Notes under the pieces: model-generated
What the model was told of the DNA's origin: nothing
Databases searched by the model: none
The model's input: the letters and a program-made list of their open reading frames with translations, nothing else
Assembly (NCBI GenBank): GCA_902803365.1
Contig: CADCPU010000118.1
Location: 1 to 5,877 of the forward strand
DNA from: Oscillospiraceae bacterium
GTDB lineage: Bacteria > Bacillota_A > Clostridia > Saccharofermentanales > Saccharofermentanaceae
Length of the DNA: 5,877 nt
Reading direction: 5' to 3'
Translations under genes and position numbers: made by a program
Shown here: positions 1 to 5,877 of the stretch, piece by piece
Numbering within the stretch: position 1 is the stretch's first letter
Layout: each line of letters opens with the position of its first letter

Positions 1-77
1 CACTCTCTGACGCGTCTTGCTATCAGCTGGTTGTACTGACCGCCGAAGTCAAGAACGATAATTAGTTCTTTATCCAT
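1..77 (-). CDS. guaA: GMP synthase (glutamine-hydrolysing), N-terminal fragment
   Basis: Partial gene: only the first 25 codons lie in the window and the rest runs off the left edge. GMP synthase converts XMP to GMP in the cytoplasm, using glutamine as ammonia donor and ATP, in the last step of guanine nucleotide synthesis. The visible peptide begins MDKELIIVLDFGGQYNQLI and continues with ARRVRE. This is the characteristic opening of the class I glutamine amidotransferase domain of GuaA, in which LDFGGQYNQLIARRVRE is strongly conserved. The start at 77 is supported by a GAGGT Shine-Dalgarno 5 nt upstream. An in-frame ATG four codons earlier (89-87) overlaps that Shine-Dalgarno and is less likely. 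The gene is divergent from corA. The catalytic Cys, the His-Glu pair and the synthase domain are outside the window, so completeness cannot be judged. Confidence 0.93.
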   Translation of the reverse strand, partial: MDKELIIVLDFGGQYNQLIARRVRE

Positions 78-82
78 GTGGT

Positions 83-87
83 ACCTC
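83..87 (-). promoter_or_regulatory. Shine-Dalgarno of guaA
   Basis: GAGGT on the minus strand, separated by 5 nt (ACCAC) from the ATG at 77-75. It decides in favour of this start over the in-frame ATG at 89-87, which would overlap the site. Confidence 0.7.
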
Positions 88-187
88 ATGAAATTGTTAT
101 GAGATAATCTTACCACCGCCTTCACTAAGTGACTATTGTGCTTTTTATAAATATTCGGAGCGAAAGACACCCTTTTATATATAAAAC

Positions 188-216
188 TTCTCACATCGTT
201 TCTTGTATGATATAAA
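188..216 (+). promoter_or_regulatory. candidate sigma-A promoter for corA (extended -10)
   Basis: TTCTCA at 188-193 matches the -35 consensus TTGACA at four of six positions. A 17-nt spacer separates it from TATAAA at 211-216, which matches the -10 consensus at five of six. The dinucleotide TG one base before the -10 (208-209) makes an extended -10 element, which can offset a weak -35. Transcription would start about 20 nt upstream of the ATG, giving a very short leader that just contains the Shine-Dalgarno. Read by eye, not scored. Confidence 0.5.
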
Positions 217-232
217 TAGTCTAGTTTGGAAC

Positions 233-237
233 GGAGG
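233..237 (+). promoter_or_regulatory. Shine-Dalgarno of corA
   Basis: GGAGG lies 8 nt before the ATG at 246-248. It is a strong, well-spaced site that fixes the start there rather than at the internal Met codon 14. Confidence 0.85.
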
Positions 238-245
238 ATATTAAT

Positions 246-1202
246 ATGTTTTTCGAGTTCAGTAATACTGTAAAAGAGGTTTCGATGCTCCCCAAGGACA
301 ATTCTGTCCTCACTGCAGGTTACCTGTCGATAGATGAACTTACCAAGATCGCTCCTGCTCTCAAGGTAGCGGATTCCACCGTCGAAGCCTGCAAAACGGC
401 AAATACGATCTTCAGATCCGGCGTTGAGATATATGAAGACTATACATTTACCGAGCTCAAGGTCATCGACCCCGTCCACAGTAACGGCATCAATGATGAA
501 AGCGACGATAACGATTATGTAGCTCTCTACATCATGAAGAATGCTCTTTATGTTGTCGATGTTCTCGATACCGACCGTTCCACTTACGAGAAATTCATGC
601 GCGCCACCAAGCGCTTTACTCCGGCAACGATGACCCTGGAGAAACTGATCTATGCCTTTTTCGATGAGTTGCTGTCCAAGGACGTAAGTTTCCTGGAAAA
701 GCTCAGCCTGGAAGTTACGGAGATGGAGGAGAGCATCCTCCACGGAAAACCCGAAGAGGATATCAACATCACGCTCCTCAAGCTTAAACGCAAGCTCCTT
801 GAGATCAGAAACTACTATGAACAGTGCCTCGATATCTTTGAGATACTCGAAGCGGACGAGAACGAGATCTTCGCAGAGTCCGAGACTCTTATGTATTTTG
901 CGAACATGATCCAGAGGATCACACGTCTCAGAGAAGACATCGATTCCCTGAATAATGCGGTCGTCCACGTACAGGACGCTTATGACTCCCACATGGATGC
1001 CAAGATGAACAACACGATGAAGTATCTGACAGTATTAACGACGATCTTCTTCCCGCTTACGATCATAGTCGGCTGGTACGGAATGAACTTCGAGTCCATG
1101 CCGGAATTCAAATGGCACTACGGATACATATACGTCATAGCGCTGTCCGTCATGGTTATCCTTATGTTCTGGCTGATCGCCAGAAAGAACAAGTGGTTCT
1201 GA
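246..1202 (+). CDS. corA: CorA-family magnesium/divalent cation channel
   Basis: Complete 318-residue inner-membrane protein of the CorA (2-TM-GxN) family, whose members form pentameric channels that take up Mg2+ and sometimes Co2+ or Ni2+. Residues 1 to about 120 form the cytoplasmic alpha/beta domain. Residues about 125-258 are charged and helical with heptad-like spacing, matching the long stalk helices that lead into the pore. TM1 spans about 260-278 and ends in the signature YGMNF (278-282; GMN selectivity motif at 279-281). A short outer loop with MPE (285-287) follows, then TM2 at about 293-312 and a basic C-terminal tail, ARKNKWF. This order is diagnostic and the length is usual for the family. 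The gene stands alone on its strand with its own promoter candidate and a terminator 8 nt after the stop. No leader regulatory RNA is evident; gating by cytoplasmic Mg2+ is the known family control. The transported ion cannot be read from sequence, and some family members act as effluxers or Zn2+ transporters. Confidence 0.93.
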   Translation: MFFEFSNTVKEVSMLPKDNSVLTAGYLSIDELTKIAPALKVADSTVEACKTANTIFRSGVEIYEDYTFTELKVIDPVHSNGINDESDDNDYVALYIMKNALYVVDVLDTDRSTYEKFMRATKRFTPATMTLEKLIYAFFDELLSKDVSFLEKLSLEVTEMEESILHGKPEEDINITLLKLKRKLLEIRNYYEQCLDIFEILEADENEIFAESETLMYFANMIQRITRLREDIDSLNNAVVHVQDAYDSHMDAKMNNTMKYLTVLTTIFFPLTIIVGWYGMNFESMPEFKWHYGYIYVIALSVMVILMFWLIARKNKWF

Positions 1203-1210
1203 CACAGATT

Positions 1211-1241
1211 AAAAATGCTGCCCGGTCCGGACAGCATTTTT
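1211..1241. terminator. bidirectional intrinsic terminator between convergent corA and GH115 gene
   Basis: Inverted repeat with arms 1211-1223 and 1229-1241, a 5-nt loop (1224-1228), and A5/T5 ends that supply a U-tract on either strand. On the plus strand one internal pair is a C-A mismatch (1221 with 1231). Transcribed from the minus strand, the same positions give G-U, so the stem is continuous in that direction. The hairpin starts 8 nt after the corA stop and lies 26 nt beyond the stop of the minus-strand GH115 gene, so it can serve both. Confidence 0.85.
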
Positions 1242-1267
1242 AGGTTGGGTTAGGCATTTCAAGGCAT

Positions 1268-4222
1268 TCAAGTTCTGAATGTCTTCTTTGGTCCGAGGTA
1301 AGAATCGAGCGGCTTTGTGCCGTTCTTGTATATAACGATCTTGCTCAGGACGAAGTTCGGGTCGAGCGCGAACAGATTGATCGTGTTCAAGCCCTTCTTC
1401 AGGTCGAGCGTGACCGTTGTCTTTCTGGTGTTATCGAGAACACCCTGACTCCAGTAAGGATTACCGTCACCTACGGCAAAGCCGTCAGGTATCATGTTGA
1501 TCCTCTTCATCTTGTCGCTGTTGGCAGAGATACCGAAGTAGATCTCAGGTATCCTTCCGTATGGATTACTGGGGTTCGTGTACAAAAGAACGTCATACTT
1601 GCCGTCCTCAGGCACGATCACCTTATATTCGAGCTTAGGCGCATTCTTCTCGGTCTTGGAGAAGATGATATCCTGCGGATAAGCCTTCATCGCGGACATT
1701 CCGCGGCTGTGATCTTTGATGATCCTGAACTCGCCCTTAGAAGACGGAACTGACGCGCTGTAGTCTTCAGCAGGGATAGAGATGTAGTTCATGAGTTCCG
1801 TGCCGCTTATAAGCTCGCGTGTAAAGATCGAAGTGTCAATGACCTTATCGGAACAGTCAACATCCTGTCCGAGCCAGTAACTTACTCCCTCAGACTTCTT
1901 ATCTACGCCCAGTGACTTCATGGAATTAACAGGCACTCTGACGATAACGTGGCCGTCACCGCAGTGGATGCAGAATTCCAAAGTCTTAGGAGATCTCTCG
2001 TACTTTGCGCGGTCGAGCTTGATCTTGAGAGTCTTAAGCGCATAAGGCTTAACGGTTCCTGCCATCTCGGAGATCTTGAGGCAGGTATTGGGGTTCTCGA
2101 TCTTGAACTCTGCTTTAAAAGCGCATGCCGTGCTGAGCGTAAGCTCGGCCATCTCAACTGTCGGATCGAGGAAAGCTTCCATAGCGAGCACCCTGCCCGT
2201 CCAGAACTTACCTTCTGTCGACTGGTTGGAGCCATTAACGGATACGATGAGCCTCTCTTTATTGGCCGGCTCGAAAGTATGTATTACCGGATACTTGCAG
2301 CCTTCTTCGCACCAGTTGTTAAAGCCGATATGCTCAGACAGGCCCATACCGTACCACTTGCCGTTTCTTATCGTATGAAGCTCTTTGACGATCCTTCTGT
2401 CCTTTTCGAGACACTTGTTGATCTCCTTGGCGATCGTCATCGCATATGTGCTGCCGATCTGTGCATAACCGTGGTTCATCGATGTCAAAAGCCACATCTT
2501 CTGAACGTTGAGGTCAGCCGTGAGCGGGAGCCATACAAGCTCATAGAAAGCAAACTTCGCGTCGCCTCTGAGCCTGTCATATATCTTGTTGCAAACTTTT
2601 GTAAGTTCTTCTATCTTAGCGAGAAGATCCTTGCTCTCTTCATATGCAAACGGAGCATAGACCTTGTCGTTCATCGCTTCGGTACGACGCGCGGATGTGA
2701 TCCTCGTATAGCCGGTCAGAAGCTCAACGACCTTCTTCCTCTCAGCAGACATGAGCTTTCTTCCGAAGCAGCGAGATACCATGAGCTTGGTGTATTCGAC
2801 TGCACTGTCAGGATTATCAGTACCCCAACGGTCAAAATCATAAGCGAGCTCGAGGAAATATGAGAGCGGATATTCGTTACTGAAGATATCGCCCACATTA
2901 ACGATCCAAAGATCCCTGATGCCGAAGTCATACGCGGTCGTCATCTGCTCCCAGACCTTTGCAAGGTGCGAGGTGTTGAACCACTCGAAGGATACCGGCA
3001 GGCCGTGATAATCGAAGTGATAGTACATGCCGTAGCCGCCCTTATGAGATCTCATCTCCTTGGTCGGAACAGTTCTCAGGTTACCGAAGTTATCGTCGCA
3101 GAGCATGAGCGTTACGCCGTCAAGCTCCGGATCACCCATAAGGCCTTCCGTCTTCTCGTCACCATAGAAATAAGGCTCGACTTCCTTATAGAGTGCGAGC
3201 ATCCTCGGTACGGAATCAAGATCCTTGTTAACGTACTTCTTTATGAGCTTATTCTGCGTCTTCAAGACCTTGCGAAGAAGGTCGATATTGTCCTTTAATG
3301 TCGCATCTTTGCCCATAATGGCAGTATCTGCTTCGCCGCGCATACCAACGGTTACGACGTTCTCGAACTTGCCGCTTCTCTTGAGACCGTCCTCCCAGAA
3401 CTTCGTGATACCCTTCTCATTCGTGAGGAAGTTCCACGCATCTCCGTAGATCGACTTAGGTCCTCTAAGGTACTTATACTCTTCACCCTGTCTTAAGCAC
3501 GGCTCATGATGGCTCATTCCCATTACTACACCGAGCTCGTCAGCGAGTTCCTCGTTAGCCAGTCCCGGTCCGTCGTTCGGGAAGATCGCAGACCACATTG
3601 CAGGCCACAGGTAGTTACCCTTGAGTCTTAAGAGGAGCTCGAAAACGTGTTCGTATACCTTGGCGTTGAATCCGCCGTAATTCTTGTTGCAGAAATTGCC
3701 GAAAGCCGGCCATTCATCGTTGATAAAGAATCCTCTGAACCTTACCGACGGCTCCTTGGAGACCATGCAGTAATCTTCCGGGATCTTAAATTCCTTCATC
3801 TTGTCGGGCTTAACGTCGAGCCAGTCGATGAACGGAGATACCCCGAGCATCTCTGACAGCTTGAAAAGTCCGTAAACAGTGCCTCGCTTGTCACTTCCCG
3901 TGATGAAGAGACCCGTCTCGCGCACTTCGATCTTATATACTTCCCTCTTGCCTTCGATATCTTCTGTATCGATGCCGAACTTCTCTGCGAGGTTACCCTT
4001 GCCTACGCCGATCGTGGAGATAAATATCGGATTCTCGATCTTCTTGAGAGCGTCCGTCTTGAGGGATTCGAATTCCAAGACCTTGGGTTCGCTGTCGAAA
4101 ACAGCCTTGATGTCGCCCGCGACCTTTGCGGCGATCTTCTTTACGCCGCTCAATGCATCTTTGTTGCAGATAAGGGCGATCTTACCCCTGGTGATCTTCT
4201 CTGTGGAGATTACGTAATTCAT
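1268..4222 (-). CDS. GH115 xylan alpha-1,2-glucuronidase, probably cytoplasmic
   Basis: 984-residue protein of glycoside hydrolase family 115. Known members remove glucuronic or 4-O-methylglucuronic acid from xylan and xylo-oligosaccharides. An alpha/beta N-terminal domain (about 1-150) ends in GTVYGLFKLSEMLGVSP (114-130). The catalytic barrel (about 155-500) carries INDEWP (167-172), NYLWPAMW (203-210), SHHEP (237-241), GMRGEAD (293-299), CDDNFGN (375-381), YYHFDYHG (400-407) and NVGDIFSNEYPLSYF (442-456). A helical region follows, and a C-terminal beta domain begins near IPAEDY (816-821). The acidic residues in these blocks are the likely catalytic ones, but I cannot assign acid and base from sequence alone. 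There is no signal peptide or anchor, so imported glucurono-xylo-oligosaccharides are the probable substrate. The ATG at 4222 is chosen because AAAGGA lies 10 nt upstream; a 14-codon extension to a TTG at 4264 has no Shine-Dalgarno. No transporter or xylanase gene is in the window. Length is normal for the family and no frameshift is seen. Confidence 0.92.
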   Translation of the reverse strand: MNYVISTEKITRGKIALICNKDALSGVKKIAAKVAGDIKAVFDSEPKVLEFESLKTDALKKIENPIFISTIGVGKGNLAEKFGIDTEDIEGKREVYKIEVRETGLFITGSDKRGTVYGLFKLSEMLGVSPFIDWLDVKPDKMKEFKIPEDYCMVSKEPSVRFRGFFINDEWPAFGNFCNKNYGGFNAKVYEHVFELLLRLKGNYLWPAMWSAIFPNDGPGLANEELADELGVVMGMSHHEPCLRQGEEYKYLRGPKSIYGDAWNFLTNEKGITKFWEDGLKRSGKFENVVTVGMRGEADTAIMGKDATLKDNIDLLRKVLKTQNKLIKKYVNKDLDSVPRMLALYKEVEPYFYGDEKTEGLMGDPELDGVTLMLCDDNFGNLRTVPTKEMRSHKGGYGMYYHFDYHGLPVSFEWFNTSHLAKVWEQMTTAYDFGIRDLWIVNVGDIFSNEYPLSYFLELAYDFDRWGTDNPDSAVEYTKLMVSRCFGRKLMSAERKKVVELLTGYTRITSARRTEAMNDKVYAPFAYEESKDLLAKIEELTKVCNKIYDRLRGDAKFAFYELVWLPLTADLNVQKMWLLTSMNHGYAQIGSTYAMTIAKEINKCLEKDRRIVKELHTIRNGKWYGMGLSEHIGFNNWCEEGCKYPVIHTFEPANKERLIVSVNGSNQSTEGKFWTGRVLAMEAFLDPTVEMAELTLSTACAFKAEFKIENPNTCLKISEMAGTVKPYALKTLKIKLDRAKYERSPKTLEFCIHCGDGHVIVRVPVNSMKSLGVDKKSEGVSYWLGQDVDCSDKVIDTSIFTRELISGTELMNYISIPAEDYSASVPSSKGEFRIIKDHSRGMSAMKAYPQDIIFSKTEKNAPKLEYKVIVPEDGKYDVLLYTNPSNPYGRIPEIYFGISANSDKMKRINMIPDGFAVGDGNPYWSQGVLDNTRKTTVTLDLKKGLNTINLFALDPNFVLSKIVIYKNGTKPLDSYLGPKKTFRT

Positions 4223-4232
4223 AAGCACTGTT

Positions 4233-4238
4233 TCCTTT
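4233..4238 (-). promoter_or_regulatory. Shine-Dalgarno of the GH115 gene
   Basis: AAAGGA on the minus strand, 10 nt before the ATG at 4222-4220. The spacing is slightly long but acceptable. It decides the start against the upstream in-frame TTG at 4264. Confidence 0.6.
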
Positions 4239-4263
4239 TGTAAGAATTTCAATCTTCCATACA

Positions 4264-4289
4264 AGTATACTACAATTTCATAAATGAAA
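4264..4289 (-). promoter_or_regulatory. candidate promoter/operator region of the GH115 gene
   Basis: The 102-bp gap upstream of the GH115 start is AT-rich. On the minus strand it contains TATACT (4269-4264), a reasonable -10 hexamer, but no good -35 at 16-18 nt. Just upstream lies an inverted repeat, TTTCAT-AA-ATGAAA on the plus strand (4276-4289), with 6-bp arms, which would fall between -35 and -10. That is a common place for a repressor site in a sugar-induced gene. No terminator hairpin is visible between the preceding stop (4325) and this region, so readthrough from upstream is also possible. Weak, by-eye evidence. Confidence 0.25.
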
Positions 4290-4324
4290 AACTAGACATA
4301 TTATCGGAAGATCGTGCTTATATA

Positions 4325-5608
4325 TTATTCAAAATCACAACAGACCTCAATGGTATCAAAACCATAGGCCTTCAATATTTCGATATGTTCGTATGAGATC
4401 CTCTCACCTGCCACGACGATCGGTACGGCAGGCGGGCACGACGTTTTGACAAAGCCCGCGATCCTTCCTGCGGCATCGTCGACGGAGATGACTTCGGTCT
4501 TGGAGAAGACCGCTTCCCTGATACTTACGGCCCTGTCAGTCTTGGGCAGCTTATATCCGGACAGGTCGATCGGCTCCTGACGGTCAATGCTCTCGAGTGC
4601 ATTTATAAGGCGATTGAACTCATCCGGTTTGTTGAACGGCGAGAACATCAATGTCACATAATTCATGTCGCTGAACTCCGGCTCTATCTCAAAAAGGCGC
4701 AGCATATCAGCCACTTCATCACCCGTATATCCGAATGAATTCGGGCAGATCGTGATCTTCAAGTATTCGTTGCCGTATGTCTTAACGCGTATGTTTTCGA
4801 TAAGAGATGAGACCCTGTCCGCAGTCTTCTTAAGGCTCTTGATAAACTCGGGATCAGCCATGATGGCATTTGCTCTGTCGAGCGAAGCCAATATGATCCA
4901 CGAAGGACTCGTCGAAGCAAAGAGCGCCAGCTCGCGCCTGACGTCGGGTCCGTTAAGCTCATCTGACACGTGCAGATACGCGCCTCCGGTCAGGACCGGC
5001 AAAGTCTTGTGAGCCGAATCGCAGCATATGTCCGCGCCAAGGTCCATAGGGTGAGAACCGAAGAATTTCAGATATGCTCCGTGAGCATTGTCCACAGCCA
5101 GATAAACACCGTGGGAATGGCATATCGCTGCGATCGAAGATATGTCAGATACAAATCCGAGATAGTCCGGCGAAGTGATATAAACGCAACAAGGCTCAAC
5201 GCCTGCGAGCAAAAGATCAAGGGAGCTCAATTCGAATCCGGCCGACAGCAGATCTCCTTCAGACGGGATCCATACGACCTCAAGATCGAGCAAAGCGCAA
5301 GCTGAGATAAATGCCTGGTGGCAGTTACGTGCCGCAACAACGGTCTTTTTGCCCGTGCGGCGCATAAGAAGAGAGAGCATCGCGCGGATGGCGAGCGATG
5401 AACCCTCAGCCGAATAGTATGTCGGACAACCGAAGATCTCTGATGCGTTGGCTTCGCTTCTCTCGATAAGATCTTCAGTACCCTTGACTTCGGTTATGTC
5501 GGCTGATGCTCCGAAGATCGAAGCATTGCCTTTATGGCCCGGCATATGAAATCTTACCGGAGCTCTGTGATTATATTCATCTATGAAATCACTGATCGGA
5601 GTTTCCAT
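4325..5608 (-). CDS. PLP-dependent Orn/Lys/Arg decarboxylase-family protein (short, divergent)
   Basis: 427-residue fold-type I PLP enzyme related to the bacterial Orn/Lys/Arg decarboxylase family (SpeA/YaaO-like), which makes polyamine precursors such as agmatine or cadaverine in the cytoplasm. It shows the N-terminal HMPGHKG (21-27), KGTEDL (42-47), TSPDYLG (145-151), the PLP-ring aspartate in VDNAHG (172-177) and the Schiff-base lysine K201 in SAHKTLP (198-204). A shortened C-terminal domain with CPPAVPIVVAGE (391-402) echoes the family's PPG-P-hydrophobic-PGE end. Differences from usual members are N for E in DEAHG, LTGGA where LTQ is common, PPAVP for PPGIP, and about 50-60 fewer residues than B. 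subtilis YaaO-type proteins. The start at 5608 lies inside the end of the upstream maturase gene (20-bp overlap). Its Shine-Dalgarno is weak (AGAGAA, 10 nt upstream), consistent with translational coupling. The family call is firm; the substrate is unknown and it could act on something other than Lys, Arg or Orn. Confidence 0.85.
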   Translation of the reverse strand: METPISDFIDEYNHRAPVRFHMPGHKGNASIFGASADITEVKGTEDLIERSEANASEIFGCPTYYSAEGSSLAIRAMLSLLMRRTGKKTVVAARNCHQAFISACALLDLEVVWIPSEGDLLSAGFELSSLDLLLAGVEPCCVYITSPDYLGFVSDISSIAAICHSHGVYLAVDNAHGAYLKFFGSHPMDLGADICCDSAHKTLPVLTGGAYLHVSDELNGPDVRRELALFASTSPSWIILASLDRANAIMADPEFIKSLKKTADRVSSLIENIRVKTYGNEYLKITICPNSFGYTGDEVADMLRLFEIEPEFSDMNYVTLMFSPFNKPDEFNRLINALESIDRQEPIDLSGYKLPKTDRAVSIREAVFSKTEVISVDDAAGRIAGFVKTSCPPAVPIVVAGERISYEHIEILKAYGFDTIEVCCDFE

Positions 5609-5877
5609 CTTGATTGAATTCTCTGTCGATGGCGACCATTATCGCACATTCCATACGCTTCTTAAAAAGTTCGCAGCCCTGCTCGTAGATACCGTTAACG
5701 GAACCCGTCGCATGGTAGGAGTTCGCAAAGCAGCCTCCGGAGCAGTAAAGTCTTGCCCAGCAGTTCCTGCACTCTTCTCTCGTATATACATTGCACTTGA
5801 AGAATTCTTCGCGGATGGCCTGATTCTTTACGCCGTCCCAGATATTTCCGAGAAGGAACTTATCGTCGCCTACGAAC
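5589..5877 (-). CDS. scfB: radical SAM/SPASM SCIFF peptide maturase, C-terminal fragment
   Basis: Partial gene: the last 95 codons before the TGA at 5591-5589; the start and the radical SAM core are beyond the right edge. In fragment numbering, cysteines at 36, 39, 45 and 49 (ECRNCWARLYCSGGC) form the CX2CX5CX3C block of a SPASM domain, followed by a distal Cys at 68 in GCEL. C28 and C77 are also present. These cysteines ligate auxiliary [4Fe-4S] clusters in the family. The wording CWARLYCSGGC, followed by ANSY, GCELFKKR and ECAI, matches my recollection of SCIFF maturases (CteB-like). Those enzymes form Cys-to-Thr thioether crosslinks in a small six-cysteine peptide and are widespread in Clostridia. 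The SPASM domain is certain from the motif; the SCIFF assignment is from family memory without a search. A different peptide maturase or an anaerobic sulfatase-maturase relative is the main alternative. The end overlaps the decarboxylase-like gene by 20 bp. Confidence 0.82.
   Translation of the reverse strand, partial: FVGDDKFLLGNIWDGVKNQAIREEFFKCNVYTREECRNCWARLYCSGGCFANSYHATGSVNGIYEQGCELFKKRMECAIMVAIDREFNQDGNSDQ

Larger units (their letters stand above)
78..245. other. divergent intergenic region guaA/corA
   Basis: This 168-bp gap must hold the promoters of both divergent genes. It is AT-rich around 142-155 and 174-186, where minus-strand -10-like TATAAA strings occur, but I see no convincing -35 partner for guaA. 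A short inverted repeat TCACT-A-AGTGA lies at 122-132, and a smaller one, AGAT-A-ATCT, at 102-110. Both are inside the probable guaA leader. I see no purine riboswitch core and no M-box magnesium riboswitch; the space on the corA side is also too short for an M-box. There is no sign of a small ORF with a good ribosome binding site. Confidence 0.5.

Noticed and set aside
78..245. A possible riboswitch (purine or M-box) between guaA and corA.
   Set aside because: None of the conserved core sequences I know for these classes is present, and the corA promoter candidate leaves only a leader of about 20 nt.
1252..1270. A direct repeat, AGGCATTTCA followed by AGGCATTCA, at the GH115 stop codon.
   Set aside because: It has only two short imperfect copies, one overlapping coding sequence, with no matching elements elsewhere in the window; chance is the simpler explanation.
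1949..2863. A 304-codon open frame on the plus strand, antisense to the GH115 gene.
   Set aside because: It lies wholly inside a gene with clear family motifs, has no recognisable domain, and its translation reads as the complement of GH115 codons. Open antisense frames of this length are expected opposite a gene with this kind of codon bias.
4223..4264. A 14-residue N-terminal extension of the GH115 protein starting at a TTG codon at 4264.
   Set aside because: No Shine-Dalgarno precedes the TTG. The AAAGGA at 4238-4233 is positioned for the ATG at 4222 and would lie inside the extended coding sequence.
1918..5305. Several shorter open frames of 67-115 codons opposite or out of frame with the GH115 and decarboxylase-like genes.
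   Set aside because: All are nested in well-supported coding sequence, have low-complexity or unrecognisable translations and lack convincing independent start signals.

Overview
The window looks like chromosomal DNA from a member of the Clostridia, probably a gut or rumen plant-fibre degrader. Three things suggest this. The right edge carries the C-terminal end of a SCIFF-type radical SAM/SPASM maturase, a family that is close to a hallmark of Clostridia. There is an intracellular GH115 alpha-glucuronidase. The ribosome binding sites and AT-rich promoter spacers are Firmicutes-like within genes of roughly balanced base composition. The assignment to a class is inference; no rRNA or other marker is present.

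Layout, left to right. Positions 1-77 (minus) hold the first 25 codons of guaA, GMP synthase, which runs off the left edge. A 168-bp divergent gap separates it from a complete CorA-family Mg2+/divalent cation channel gene (246-1202, plus), which has a good Shine-Dalgarno and a plausible extended -10 promoter. A hairpin at 1211-1241 lies between corA and the convergent minus-strand block and can act as a terminator in both directions. The minus-strand block then reads, in transcription order from the right edge, SCIFF maturase C-terminus (5589 to the edge), a short PLP-dependent Orn/Lys/Arg decarboxylase-like protein (4325-5608) and the GH115 alpha-glucuronidase (1268-4222).

The maturase and the decarboxylase-like gene overlap by 20 bp, so they are very probably co-transcribed and possibly translationally coupled. 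The GH115 gene follows after 102 bp with no visible terminator. It may be read from the same transcript, from a promoter of its own in the AT-rich gap, or both. There is no obvious biochemical link between thioether-peptide maturation, a PLP enzyme and xylan side-chain removal. The overlap of the first two is the only strong sign of functional pairing.

No tRNA, rRNA, CRISPR array, insertion sequence or phage feature was seen. The most interesting signal is the tight coupling of a SCIFF-type maturase to a divergent decarboxylase-family enzyme. The precursor peptide gene, if present, would lie beyond the right edge.
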